Assembly (NCBI GenBank): GCA_031178005.1
Contig: JAPSJV010000004.1
Coordinates: 113,125-177,124 of the forward strand
DNA length: 64,000 bases
Source: Pseudarthrobacter sp.
Lineage (GTDB): Bacteria > Actinomycetota > Actinomycetes > Actinomycetales > Micrococcaceae
Reading direction: 5' to 3'
Both the position numbers and the translations under genes were made by a program. The notes beneath the pieces are model-generated. The model was given only the letters and a program-made list of their open reading frames with translations, was not told where the DNA came from and ran no database searches. Every line of letters starts with the position of its first letter. Within the stretch, counting starts at the first letter, position 1. Shown here piece by piece: positions 8,450-16,562 of this stretch.

Positions 8450-9417
8450 AGGTCCTGGTCACCGGGGCCAGCGGGCTGCTTGGGGGAGAAGTGGCCCGGC
8501 TGCTGGTGCGCCAAGGGCACGACGTGACCACCTTCCAGCGCCGTCCGTCGGGGGTCGACGGCGCCACGGATTTCCGCGGGTCCATCACGGATGAGAAAGC
8601 CCTTGCGGAAGCCGTCGACGGCGTCGAAGGCATCATCCACCTCGCCGCGAAGGTGTCCTTCACCGGGCGGGCCGCGGAGTTTGAGCAAGTGAACGTCGAG
8701 GGGACCCGTAACCTGCTTCGTTGCGCCCGCGCGGCCGGGGTGCGGGACGTGGTGTTCGTGTCCTCCCCGTCCGTGGCGAATTCCGGCGCCGCCATCTCGG
8801 GGTTGGGCGCGGAGCCGGCGGACCCGGAGCGTGCCCACGGCGACTATTCACGCACCAAGGGCGACGCCGAGCTGCTGGCCCTGGCCGCGGACGCGCCGGA
8901 GTTCCGGGTCGCGGCGGTGCGCCCGCACGTCGTCTGGGGTCCGGGCGACACCCAACTGGTGGAGCGGGTCCTGGACCGGGCCAGCCGCGGCCGTCTGCCA
9001 CTGCTCGACGCCGGGGCGGCCCTGATCGACACCACCTACGTGGACAACGCGGCCGCGGCTATCGTCGCCGCACTGCACCGCATGGACCACATCCATGGCA
9101 GGGCCCTGGTGGTCACTAATGGCGAGCCGCGGCCGGTGGGCGAGTTGCTGGCAGGTATCTGCGCTGCGGGTGGCGTCGCCGCGCCGTCGTGGTCCGTGCC
9201 GGGTCCGGTGGCGCGGGCGGCGGGCGCAGTGGTGGAGAAGCTGTGGACTCTGGCCGGGCGCGAAGAGGAGCCGCCGATGACCCGGTTCCTCGCCGAGCAG
9301 CTCTCCACAGCGCATTGGTTCGACCAGCGCGAGACCCGGCAACTCCTGGACTGGACCCCCGCCGTCTCCCTTGATGAGGGACTGGCCAGGCTTGCAGAGC
9401 ACTACCGGTTAGGCTAA
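8446..9417 (+). CDS. oleD: OleD, NADPH-dependent 2-alkyl-3-ketoalkanoate reductase
   Basis: 323 residues; ATG overlaps the oleBC stop as ATGA, so translation is coupled. Extended short-chain dehydrogenase of the 3-beta-hydroxysteroid type: N-terminal VTGASGLLGGEVARLL (GxxGxxG), catalytic Tyr-Lys as YSRTK, and the RPHVVWGPGD block typical of the family. It reduces the beta-keto acid made by OleA to the beta-hydroxy acid that OleC turns into a beta-lactone. It closes the olefin operon; the 48-bp repeat array begins 3 nt after its stop. Confidence 0.9.
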   Translation: MKVLVTGASGLLGGEVARLLVRQGHDVTTFQRRPSGVDGATDFRGSITDEKALAEAVDGVEGIIHLAAKVSFTGRAAEFEQVNVEGTRNLLRCARAAGVRDVVFVSSPSVANSGAAISGLGAEPADPERAHGDYSRTKGDAELLALAADAPEFRVAAVRPHVVWGPGDTQLVERVLDRASRGRLPLLDAGAALIDTTYVDNAAAAIVAALHRMDHIHGRALVVTNGEPRPVGELLAGICAAGGVAAPSWSVPGPVARAAGAVVEKLWTLAGREEEPPMTRFLAEQLSTAHWFDQRETRQLLDWTPAVSLDEGLARLAEHYRLG

Positions 9418-9420
9418 CCG

Positions 9421-9564
9421 GCCCTCAGACCTCCGGTGGTTGAGCTTGTCGAAACCCCTCGGCGCCCGGCCCTCAGACCTCTGGTGGTTGAGCTTGTCGA
9501 AACCCCTCGGCGCCAGGCCCTCAGACCTCTGGTGGTTGAGCTTGTCGAAACCCCTCGGCGCCCG
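9421..9564. repeat. three tandem 48-bp repeats
   Basis: Units start at 9421, 9469 and 9517, each opening with GCCCTCAGACCTCYGGTGG and containing the 19-bp core GGTTGAGCTTGTCGAAACC. Units 2 and 3 differ by one base and unit 1 by one or two. The last unit runs directly into the kinase-gene remnant (shared cggcgcccggcccg), and a partial unit (gccctcaaac) recurs at 11343 next to the intact kinase gene. The 19-bp core is the same dispersed repeat seen at 13174, 15174, 31946 and 48304. Confidence 0.85.
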
Positions 9565-9731
9565 GCCCGTCGAACAACGCACCGGTGCTGCTCTGCGGCA
9601 CCACCACGTGGACGGCGTTGCGCTGGATGGTGAAGTCGGTGGTTGTGCTGGTGGCGATTTCGCCGTCGAGGTTTACCGGCAGTGACTTTGCCTTCCGCGA
9701 TAGTGGCACACGCCTCGGCAAGGTTGTTCGC
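9553..9731 (-). pseudogene. internally deleted copy of the lipid kinase gene at 11348
   Basis: Bases 9553-9684 are nearly identical to the 3' end of the intact gene (about 11367-11497; peptide PVNLDGEIATS, VVVPQSSTGALFDGPGAE). After a junction at 9684, bases 9685-9731 match the intact gene again about 450 bp further upstream (NNLAEACATIAEGKV against SNLAEACATVAEGKV). The middle of the gene is thus missing and the reading frame is broken. The last codons run into the 48-bp repeats, giving the repeat-encoded tail GFRQAQPPEV. Not functional. Confidence 0.85.
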
Positions 9732-9911
9732 TTCCTGGGCCCTTGTCGATTTCTTTCCCGCGACTAATGGCAAGGAAATATCAGGGGCGCCAGCTCGATT
9801 ATGCGTTCTATTGTCGGAGCTACAGTCTAGGTTTTATTTAGCAGGTGCCGAGGCCCGCATTTTGAGACCGACTCCGCGATCGGCGCCGCAAGAGGGGACA
9901 GGGAATAAAAA

Positions 9912-11258
9912 ATGGACGAAGTGCGCAAGCTTGCCTTGGAGGTAGCCCGCTGCGGCAATATCACCCATGCGCGCAAGGATGCGGCCCATCCCTGCCATGA
10001 GATTGTGTCGGTGCAGAAGCCGGATCCCGCGACGTTCCATGTCCCCGAGGCGTGGGCGGGAGCAATCGATACGGCCAGGGTTCTGTACATATCATCGAAT
10101 CCGTCGATCGGTGACATTGCTGAGGGGCAGGATCCGGCAACCGAAGAGTTGTATCCGAAGGAATCCGACTCTGACGAGTTTATCCAGGACTTTATCGTTA
10201 ACCGGTTTAATCCTGACTCGGGATATGCGGATCTCAACGGTTCTTACAGACAAGTCAGCGGACAGCCTTCTACCAAAAAGGTGAGCTTCTGGACAAACAT
10301 GAGGAACCGAAGCATTGAACTCCTAGGTCATGATGCCCATCCAAATGAGTCCTACGCCATGACTGAAGTGGTGCACTGCAAGTCGAAAAAGGACAGGATG
10401 GGCGTGAAAGCCGCACGATCGGCATGCTCTGACCTCTACTTGGACCGAATCATTGCACTTTCCCCTGCGCGTGTGCTGGTGGTGGTGGGAGTGCAGGCGG
10501 GGGATGCCCTTAAGACAAGGTGGGACCTTCCACAGCAGTTTGGAATCATGAAGAAGGAAGCTTCCGGTACCGCATCGATTGTTGCTTCCGAAGCGGATTC
10601 CATGGTGCTGCGCGAAATCGCCGGGCGGGAACGAACGGTCGTGTTCCTTCCCCACCCGAACAGCCAAGGAACTAGAAAGTTCTTTTCGGATAACTACCCG
10701 GAGAACATGCTGAACCTTCGCCGAGCTGCTGCCCCGGTGGCTGTAATTGGAACGGCGGCGGTCGTGGCGGCGACTGTTGCTTATGGAGAGTATTTGAGCC
10801 ATGGGGCTTACGTTTGCCAGCCCAACAGGTACTTTCGTCCCAGTACCACCCACTTCGCGTTCTACTCTGACAGGCAGATTCAACCTCACGTCGCCGAAAT
10901 CGAAGAAATCTTCAAAGACGTCGTGTTTACCTCGGAAGAAGCTGCGAGTTGGACAGCTTCTCAGGATAGGTCTGGGCAACGCCTAGGAGTGGTGATTGCC
11001 TCGTTCTTGGCGGCGGGGTTACGGGAGCATGGTGAACGGTACGACGTGATTTTGCTGAGTCAGGAAAACGAAGCCTCGACCCTTCAGCTGACTTCTCCCG
11101 TCATCAACGACCTCAAGAATTCCCAGGGCCGTGCCGTGGCCTTTACACAAGGTCAGCGCTATGTTGATTTGGAAGTTCTTACGGGTGGAATCAGCCTCAC
11201 TTCAAAGATCGCCCGGCTCAGCGGCTGGAACGAGATGCATCCCGACGAGGATGCTTAA
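9912..11258 (+). CDS. uracil-DNA-glycosylase-like protein with extra C-terminal domain
   Basis: 448 residues, ATG start with a GGGA ribosome site. The N-terminal ~275 residues resemble the UDG superfamily fold: strand RVLYISSNPSIGD (residues ~56-68) as motif I, VHCKSKKDRMG then CSDLYLDRIIALSPARVLVVVG (helix and strand, written here in two parts), and FLPHPNSQGTRKF as motif II with the His. After a short hydrophobic linker (AAAPVAVIGTAAVVAATVA), residues ~300-448 form a second domain beginning YVCQPNRYFRPSTTHFAFYS, reminiscent of PUA/ASCH-like modules but not assignable. Base composition is lower in GC than the flanks. Both ends abut duplicated kinase-gene sequence, suggesting insertion. A role in DNA repair or phage defense is inference. 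Confidence 0.65.
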   Translation: MDEVRKLALEVARCGNITHARKDAAHPCHEIVSVQKPDPATFHVPEAWAGAIDTARVLYISSNPSIGDIAEGQDPATEELYPKESDSDEFIQDFIVNRFNPDSGYADLNGSYRQVSGQPSTKKVSFWTNMRNRSIELLGHDAHPNESYAMTEVVHCKSKKDRMGVKAARSACSDLYLDRIIALSPARVLVVVGVQAGDALKTRWDLPQQFGIMKKEASGTASIVASEADSMVLREIAGRERTVVFLPHPNSQGTRKFFSDNYPENMLNLRRAAAPVAVIGTAAVVAATVAYGEYLSHGAYVCQPNRYFRPSTTHFAFYSDRQIQPHVAEIEEIFKDVVFTSEEAASWTASQDRSGQRLGVVIASFLAAGLREHGERYDVILLSQENEASTLQLTSPVINDLKNSQGRAVAFTQGQRYVDLEVLTGGISLTSKIARLSGWNEMHPDEDA

Positions 11259-11347
11259 GACGATGCCCTTGGACGGCAAAGCTCACGTCCCTGTGGCGAT
11301 GTTCCCTGCTGTTCGGTCAACAGCGGAACCAGGGAACTAGCAGGCCC

Positions 11348-12313
11348 TCAAACGGGCGGCCAGTTCTCGGCGCCCGGCCCGTCGAACAACGCGCCGGTGC
11401 TGCTCTGCGGCACCACCACGTGGACGGCGTTGCGCTGGATGGTGAAGTCGGTGGCGGTGCTGGTGGCGATTTCGCCGTCGAGGTTTACCGGCAGTGGATT
11501 GTCGGTGACCAGCCGGACGCTGCGGCTGGTCAGGTGGTGCACGCGGTCGTGTTCAATGAAGCTTCCGTCCTTGAGCAGCCGGGCGATGTTCACGTGCTCG
11601 CGGAGCGGCCCGGCCAGGATCGCGTAGATGTCGAGGGTGTGGTCGTCGATCCCGGCGGTGGGGGAGACCGTGTTGCCGCCGCCGTAGTGCCGGCCGTTGC
11701 CCACGGCCACCTGCAGCAGGTCCTCGAGCTCCAGCGGCTGGTGGTCGCCGTCCGGGAACTCGAGCCGGGCCCGAAACGGCTTGTGCTTGGCATACGCCCC
11801 AAGCGTGGCGATGCTGTAGGCCAGCGGCCCGATGTACCGCTTCAGGCGGGGGCTCAGGGCCTCGGTCACAGCGACGGACAGGCCCACGGATGCGACGTTG
11901 AGGAACGGCTCACCATTGGCCCGGCCCAGGTCGATGTCCACCACTTTGCCTTCCGCGACGGTGGCGCACGCCTCGGCAAGGTTGCTCGGGATCTCCAGCG
12001 TGCGGGCGAAGTCGTTGGCGGTTCCCAGCGGCAGGACGCCGAGCGTCACCTCCGTGCCGGCCAGGCGGCCGGCGGCGTAGGACATCGTCCCGTCGCCGCC
12101 GCCCACAACCAGCAGGTCGTGCCCGTCCGCAAACACCCGGTCAAGCGTCCCGGTGAGGTCCGCCCCGGAGTGCACGTGGTGCACGGCGGAGACAGGCACG
12201 CCTGCGTTGCGCATGGTGTCCACCGCAAGTTCGTGGGGCGCGCCGCGGCGTGAACCGGCGTTGATCACAACGGCGGCAGAGCGGGCGTTCCGGGCAGCTT
12301 TCATTTGAGCCAT
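11348..12313 (-). CDS. diacylglycerol kinase / YegS-like lipid kinase
   Basis: 321 residues from the ATG at 12313 (MAQMKAARN); an ATG at 12304 is also possible. N-terminal VVINAGSRRG and the nucleotide-binding VVGGGDGTMSYAAG plus LPLGTANDFART are hallmarks of the DAGK catalytic domain. The C-terminal beta-sandwich contains VAVGNGRHYGGG and NLDGE. The enzyme phosphorylates a lipid such as diacylglycerol, acting at the membrane face. A truncated, decayed second copy lies at 9553-9731 on the same strand, with the UDG-like gene between. The last residues (ENWPPV) differ from the copy, which fits recombination at this end. Confidence 0.88.
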   Translation of the reverse strand: MAQMKAARNARSAAVVINAGSRRGAPHELAVDTMRNAGVPVSAVHHVHSGADLTGTLDRVFADGHDLLVVGGGDGTMSYAAGRLAGTEVTLGVLPLGTANDFARTLEIPSNLAEACATVAEGKVVDIDLGRANGEPFLNVASVGLSVAVTEALSPRLKRYIGPLAYSIATLGAYAKHKPFRARLEFPDGDHQPLELEDLLQVAVGNGRHYGGGNTVSPTAGIDDHTLDIYAILAGPLREHVNIARLLKDGSFIEHDRVHHLTSRSVRLVTDNPLPVNLDGEIATSTATDFTIQRNAVHVVVPQSSTGALFDGPGAENWPPV

Positions 12314-12492
12314 GCTAGGCGGTGGACCTGTGCGTTTCCATGGCGGAGGCGTACGACGGCGGCACATGGGTTCCATCCGAAGGGAACCTCGGTGCCGCCA
12401 GGCCCAAGTGCTCGACGCCAGTCCGTGCCGTCGAGGAACCACGTCCTAACGTCCTGTGACCGTTGAGGACGTGAGCATTCCCGCTTGAGATG

Positions 12493-13083
12493 CTACGTCC
12501 TGTACTGAGTCCACGCAGGAGCGTCAGGATTCAACATCTCAGCTAGTTCAAAAAATGCGTCATCGTCCGCCTCCAAGTACCCCTGGGGATCCAAGAAATA
12601 AATGGCCCGTCTGTATGCCTCGGCGAACGTCCCAAACATGGAGGAGACTGACGTGTACTCCACGAGGTGTTGGGCCTCACCCAGCATGAAGTTGGAGACC
12701 TGCCCGTAAGTGGCGGAGTTTCGAGCGCAATCCACAGCGTAAAAATCACCACCTCCGTTGGCCAGCAAAGGTAGCCAATCGGGACTCCATCTCGAGTTTT
12801 TCTTGAAGGTCCTGTAGTTGTTAAGCGTCTCGTCAAGGTTCGGAAAATGGAAGCCGGGCACGATTTGGATATCGTCGAGCTTTGCGCCCGGGAACTCCCT
12901 GGTTCCGTTATGCCATCGATATAGAGAGGCGACATCAGATGGTGTCGACAGGCTGACTTCCTCTAGTTTTCCTGTCACCTCCGCTCGGGAAAGGCTGTCT
13001 TCGAACAGTTCCACGACAGGACGCCCTAAGTGCGTTAGGTAGTCGGTGATTGTCTGGAGAGAGTCATCCAAGCTATCCGTCAT
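12493..13083 (-). CDS. SMI1/KNR4 (SUKH) family protein
   Basis: 196 residues. SUKH-type features: LYRWHNGTREFPGAKL near residue 55, then a long helix region and WLPLLANGGGDFYAVDC (~103-119), the conserved WlPi...ggGd.y.iD block. SUKH proteins often serve as immunity proteins against contact-dependent or polymorphic toxins, or as general regulators. No toxin gene is adjacent, so it may be an orphan immunity gene. TAGGTT lies 6 nt before the ATG with an upstream TGn, giving an extended -10 and leaderless start. Composition is lower in GC than the flanking kinase and phosphoesterase genes. Confidence 0.8.
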   Translation of the reverse strand: MTDSLDDSLQTITDYLTHLGRPVVELFEDSLSRAEVTGKLEEVSLSTPSDVASLYRWHNGTREFPGAKLDDIQIVPGFHFPNLDETLNNYRTFKKNSRWSPDWLPLLANGGGDFYAVDCARNSATYGQVSNFMLGEAQHLVEYTSVSSMFGTFAEAYRRAIYFLDPQGYLEADDDAFFELAEMLNPDAPAWTQYRT

Positions 13084-13173
13084 GGTGTGAACCTAGCATT
13101 GAAGCTGTCGCCCGGGCTGATCTGCTTATTACGACGTCGCCCCGCCGTCGTAGATTCCCTTCCTCTGCACATA

Positions 13174-13192
13174 GGTTTCGACAGGCTCAACC
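13174..13192. repeat. dispersed 19-bp repeat, single copy
   Basis: GGTTTCGACAGGCTCAACC, the reverse complement of the core found in the 48-bp units at 9421. It lies in the divergent gap between the SUKH gene and the phosphoesterase gene; the rest of this ~257-bp gap shows only the SUKH promoter and the phosphoesterase ribosome site. Confidence 0.8.
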
Positions 13193-13340
13193 ACCGGCCC
13201 TCCTCGGCCAAGGGCCAACGAGTGGTTACGTTAGCGTTCACTTCCCGTGGCTTACCCGTCAAAGTCCGTTCATCCGGCCCTGCGAGCGTGGAGACGCCGG
13301 TTAAATTGCCGGCAGCATTCACTCGACCCGGAGGATCTTC

Positions 13341-15164
13341 GTGTACCTGTTTGCCAGACCGTCCAAGTTTCATTCCGCCCTGCCTTTGGCACTGACCGCC
13401 GGCACCCTCGCCGTCGTTGCCGCGTCCTCACTCCTGAACCCGTCCGTCAGCAACGCCGCCGAGACTCCCGACTGGGCCGCCAACGCGTACCGCGGCAGCG
13501 TCAGCGTCGTGGCAGGGGCTGACGAGAACCAGGAGGTGATTGACGGCGTCGTCTTCGTGGACGCGGACCAGGATTCCGTGCAGGGCGGCAACGAGCGCGG
13601 TCTGGCCGGCGTGACCGTGTCCAACGGGCGCGACGTCGTCAAAACGGACGGCCAGGGCCGCTACGAGCTGCCGGCGTTCGACAACATGACTGTGTCCGTC
13701 ACCCAGCCCCGCGGCTACCAGGTTCCGGTGGATGCGGACAACGTGGCCCAGTTCTTCTACCACCACCTGCCCGCCGGCTCGCCGGAACTGAAGTTCGGAG
13801 GCATCGAGCCCACCGGACCGTTGCCGGACCAGGTGAACTTCCCGCTGGCCAAGAGCAAGGTCACCCAGTCGCCTGAGCAGCACTGCGTCATCGGCGGCGA
13901 CGTCCAGACGTACACACAGGATGAGGTGGAATACGCCCGCACCGGCGCCTTCGCCGACCTGGCCGCCCGCACCGACTATGAAGGCTGCGGCGCCCTGTTC
14001 ATCGGCGATGTCGTTGGCGATGACCTCTCGCTGTACCCGCAGACCCGTGAACTGTCCGGCATGCTGAACGGCCCGGCCCGTTTCTTGCCCGGCAACCACG
14101 ACCTTGATTTCGATGCCACCAGCAGCGAGCACACGTTCGACACGTTCAAGGCCAAGCTCGGCCCGGAGTACTACTCCTACGACGCCGGCAAGGCCCACGT
14201 CGTCGCCCTGAACACCGTGGAATTCCCCACCAAGCAGCCGGCCGCCAAGGGCGACTACACCGGTTCCCTGGATGAGCAGCAGCTTGAGTGGCTCCGCAAT
14301 GACATTGCCCAGGTGCCGATGAACCAGCTGATCGTTCTGGCCGCACACATCCCGCTGCTGGACTACGCGGACCAGGGGAGCAGCAAGCACCAGGTGGCGC
14401 AGGTCAAGGAAGTTTACGAGATACTCGAAGGCCGCGAAGTGGTCGCGTTCGGCGGGCACACGCACAGCATCGAGAACCTCCGCGAAGGTGATTCCCTGGC
14501 AGGCTGGTCCGAGCTGTTCGGCATCGACGCCCTCCCGTTCACGCACATCACCGCCGGCGCCATCTCCGGCGACTGGTACTCCGGACGCCAAACCGATGAA
14601 GGCTACCCGCTCGCATACCAGCGCGACGGCGGCCTGCCGGGCGTGCTGACCCTGGACATCAAGAACACCGAGTTCCAGGAACGCTTCACCGTCCGCGGCG
14701 AGGATGATTCACTGCAGATGTCCCTGGGCCTGAACACGCCGCGCTACCGCGACTGGTTCGCCCAGAACCTGGCCAACAAGGGCAGCGCCCCGGCCTTCAC
14801 GGACCCGCTGACGGTGTCCCGCGAGGACCTGGCCAACACTACGTGGCTGACCACCAACTTCTGGATGGGCAGCACCGGTTCAACGGTGGACGTAAAGCTC
14901 GACGGCGGCGAGACGGTTGAGGCCGTCCGCACCCAGCAGATGCAGGGCGAAGGCCAGCTGGTCGGCGCTGAGTACTCCGACCCGGTTGCCGCGCAGGAGC
15001 AGCTGGTCAACGGCGGAAGCCTGGCCGACCGCACGATGCACCTGTGGCGCCTGCAGCTGCCTACGGACCTGGCAGCCGGCGAGCACACCGCCACCGTCAC
15101 AGCCACGGATGTGTACGGCCGGAAGTTCACAGAGACCCTGACGTTCGAGGTCGCCGCCGGTTGA
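13341..15164 (+). CDS. secreted calcineurin-like metallophosphoesterase
   Basis: 607 residues, GTG start with GGAGG 6 nt upstream. A signal peptide of ~43 residues (hydrophobic LPLALTAGTLAVVAASSLL, predicted cut SNA-AE) exports it. Residues ~64-130 form an SdrD/B-like beta domain (FVDADQDSVQGGNERGLAGV, with D/N ligands for calcium). The metallophosphoesterase core follows: GGDVQTY, FIGDVVGDD, PGNHDLDFD, AAHIPLL and FGGHTHS provide the two-metal ligands. The remaining ~200 residues form a C-terminal beta domain common in this group. Substrate is unknown; extracellular phosphate esters or nucleotides are plausible. It stands alone between repeat elements. Confidence 0.88.
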   Translation: MYLFARPSKFHSALPLALTAGTLAVVAASSLLNPSVSNAAETPDWAANAYRGSVSVVAGADENQEVIDGVVFVDADQDSVQGGNERGLAGVTVSNGRDVVKTDGQGRYELPAFDNMTVSVTQPRGYQVPVDADNVAQFFYHHLPAGSPELKFGGIEPTGPLPDQVNFPLAKSKVTQSPEQHCVIGGDVQTYTQDEVEYARTGAFADLAARTDYEGCGALFIGDVVGDDLSLYPQTRELSGMLNGPARFLPGNHDLDFDATSSEHTFDTFKAKLGPEYYSYDAGKAHVVALNTVEFPTKQPAAKGDYTGSLDEQQLEWLRNDIAQVPMNQLIVLAAHIPLLDYADQGSSKHQVAQVKEVYEILEGREVVAFGGHTHSIENLREGDSLAGWSELFGIDALPFTHITAGAISGDWYSGRQTDEGYPLAYQRDGGLPGVLTLDIKNTEFQERFTVRGEDDSLQMSLGLNTPRYRDWFAQNLANKGSAPAFTDPLTVSREDLANTTWLTTNFWMGSTGSTVDVKLDGGETVEAVRTQQMQGEGQLVGAEYSDPVAAQEQLVNGGSLADRTMHLWRLQLPTDLAAGEHTATVTATDVYGRKFTETLTFEVAAG

Positions 15165-15173
15165 TCTGTAACC

Positions 15174-15278
15174 CGGTGGTTGAGCCTGTCGAAACCACGG
15201 AAACCCCCGGTGGTAGAGCGAGTAACACCCGGTGGTTGAGCCTGTCGAAACCGTCGGTGGTTGAGCTTGTCGAAACCC
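15174..15278. repeat. cluster of dispersed 19-bp repeats
   Basis: Three good copies of GGTTGAGCYTGTCGAAACC (about 15177-15196, 15234-15252 and 15260-15278) with a decayed copy near 15209 (GGTAGAGCGAGTAACACC). All have the same orientation. They fill the space between the phosphoesterase stop and the hairpin at 15288. Confidence 0.85.
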
Positions 15279-15287
15279 GCGGCCACA

Positions 15288-15317
15288 GAAACCCCGGCAT
15301 CTACGTGCCGGGGTTTC
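15288..15317. terminator. hairpin between convergent genes
   Basis: GAAACCCCGGCA and TGCCGGGGTTTC form a perfect 12-bp stem with a 6-nt loop. No T-run follows on either strand. Its place between the convergent phosphoesterase and ArsR-SRPBCC genes suggests it works as a bidirectional terminator. Confidence 0.65.
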
Positions 15318-15340
15318 CCACGTCCAGAGCCAGGCTTCGA

Positions 15341-16093
15341 TCAGGTGTACATCAAGGACCCCGGCGTGGTGAGCTTCTCGCCGGTTTCGAGCCAGGTCTT
15401 CAGGCCGGAGAGGATCATGGGCCATCCGCCGTAGAGCTGGTCGTTGGCGCCTTCGCGAAGCTGGTCGTGGGTGACGGTGAGCCGGCAGGAGTCGCCGACC
15501 GGTTCGATCTCCCAGGTGATCCGGCTGGTCCCTTCGGCTTTGACGTCATCGCCCCAGAGTGCCCGCATGGTCTGGACGAGCCTGCGTGGCGGGTCCACTT
15601 CGAGGTTCTCGCCTTCACCCAGGGGTGCTCCGGCATTGACGTTGTTCATGGTGTAGCTGCTGCCGGGGGACCAGTCCGTGTCGATGGTGTTGCCGAACTG
15701 GTACTTGCTGCGGATACTGCTGTCCGTGATGGCTTCCCAGAGCCGTTCCGGAGTGGTCTTGATGTAGATTTCAAAGATCTTTTCCATGGGACTTTCCAAT
15801 CTGGTTTTGAGGTCGCTGAGGCCAGCGGCCCATGGTTCTGCGTATTTGCTGACCCAACGGTCGTGGACCAGTTGGATGGGTACCGGATTCAGGAAGTGCA
15901 GCTTTTCCCGACCTCGACGTCGCGTGACCACCAGGCCGGCTTCCTCCAGCAGTTTGAGGTGCTTCATAACCCCATAGCGGGTCATCTCGAAGTGCGCCTC
16001 GAGGGCGTGAAGGGTCTGCCCGTCCTCTCGGAAGAGCTCATCGAGCAGGTCCCGGCGGGTGGGGTCGGCCAGTGCTTTGAATACGGCGTCCAC
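15341..16093 (-). CDS. ArsR-type repressor fused to SRPBCC (AHSA1) domain
   Basis: 250 residues, GTG start. Residues 1-95 are a winged helix of the ArsR family: FKALADPTRRDLLDEL, helix-turn-helix FEMTRYGVMKHLKLLEEAGLV (two overlapping parts) and wing VTRRRGREKLHFL. Residues ~105-250 are an AHSA1/SRPBCC domain (IYIKTTPERLWEAITD, and a C-terminal helix GWPMILSGLKTWLE), a hydrophobic pocket for small ligands. The fusion suggests a repressor that senses its ligand through the SRPBCC part; usually the two are adjacent genes. A perfect palindrome lies over its own promoter (16107-16122), pointing to self-regulation. TATCCT then 6 nt precedes the GTG (leaderless). Confidence 0.85.
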   Translation of the reverse strand: MDAVFKALADPTRRDLLDELFREDGQTLHALEAHFEMTRYGVMKHLKLLEEAGLVVTRRRGREKLHFLNPVPIQLVHDRWVSKYAEPWAAGLSDLKTRLESPMEKIFEIYIKTTPERLWEAITDSSIRSKYQFGNTIDTDWSPGSSYTMNNVNAGAPLGEGENLEVDPPRRLVQTMRALWGDDVKAEGTSRITWEIEPVGDSCRLTVTHDQLREGANDQLYGGWPMILSGLKTWLETGEKLTTPGSLMYT

Positions 16094-16099
16094 GGTTCA

Positions 16100-16122
16100 A
16101 GGATAGGTGACTATATGGTCAC
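16100..16122 (-). promoter_or_regulatory. leaderless promoter with ArsR operator
   Basis: Read on the minus strand, GTGAC-N6-GTCAC (16107-16122) is a perfect inverted repeat that sits just upstream of the -10 box TATCCT (16100-16105). The -10 is followed by 6 nt and then the GTG start of the ArsR-SRPBCC gene. A repressor bound here would cover the -35/-10 spacer. Confidence 0.65.
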
Positions 16123-16562
16123 GTGTCTAGTGGGTTGGTCGCCGTAAGTCTTGGCTACGGAACACACGACAGAGTCGTGGTTGGCGCAGCACGTGTCGCG
16201 TTAGATCGAGAACGACTTATGCATGGCGGGGTGCTCTAACGAAGTCGACGATATTTGGTGAGGCGGATCTTGGAATTGAACGTGGGATTTCGGATGGTTG
16301 GGACATGGAAACAGTGGCAAGTATGGGAGTCGAGCCCGACGCTTCGGCAACGGCGCCCCCAGACGTGCCCCAAAAAAGGATCGCCGTCGGTTAGAACGGC
16401 TTCCAGGCTCGGCATCCAATGCGAAAACATAGATCCTTGGCCAGGGGAGGACTGCTCGCGATCTACCCAGGCCCTCGCGCCGGCAAACCCTCCTGATGCC
16501 GCTGCTGCGGCGAATAACGTCGGCAAGCCGCATAGACTGCTGTAAGGATAGGGACTAAATCT
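16123..16562. other. 440-bp gap with no supported gene
   Basis: Several short open frames overlap here on both strands but none has a ribosome site, leaderless promoter or recognisable product. A stretch near 16305-16390 could encode a short peptide (METVASMGVEP...) that ends abruptly, possibly a remnant. Base composition drops sharply towards the HNH gene, so the border of the acquired region probably lies within this gap or near 16540. Confidence 0.5.

Noticed and set aside
9421..9564. Possible CRISPR array
   Set aside because: The 48-bp units are contiguous tandem copies with no variable spacers, and the core recurs as single dispersed copies elsewhere; no cas genes are present.
15044..16147. 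367-codon frame antisense to ArsR-SRPBCC
   Set aside because: It crosses repeats and a terminator, and it is the complement of a gene with clear ArsR and AHSA1 motifs.
16300..16345. Possible tRNA 3' end (gggagtcgagcccgac)
   Set aside because: No cloverleaf can be formed around it and there is no anticodon arm or matching acceptor stem.
16201..16545. Overlapping frames of ~95-110 codons on both strands before the HNH gene
   Set aside because: None has a start signal, and residue composition is not protein-like; more likely non-coding border DNA.
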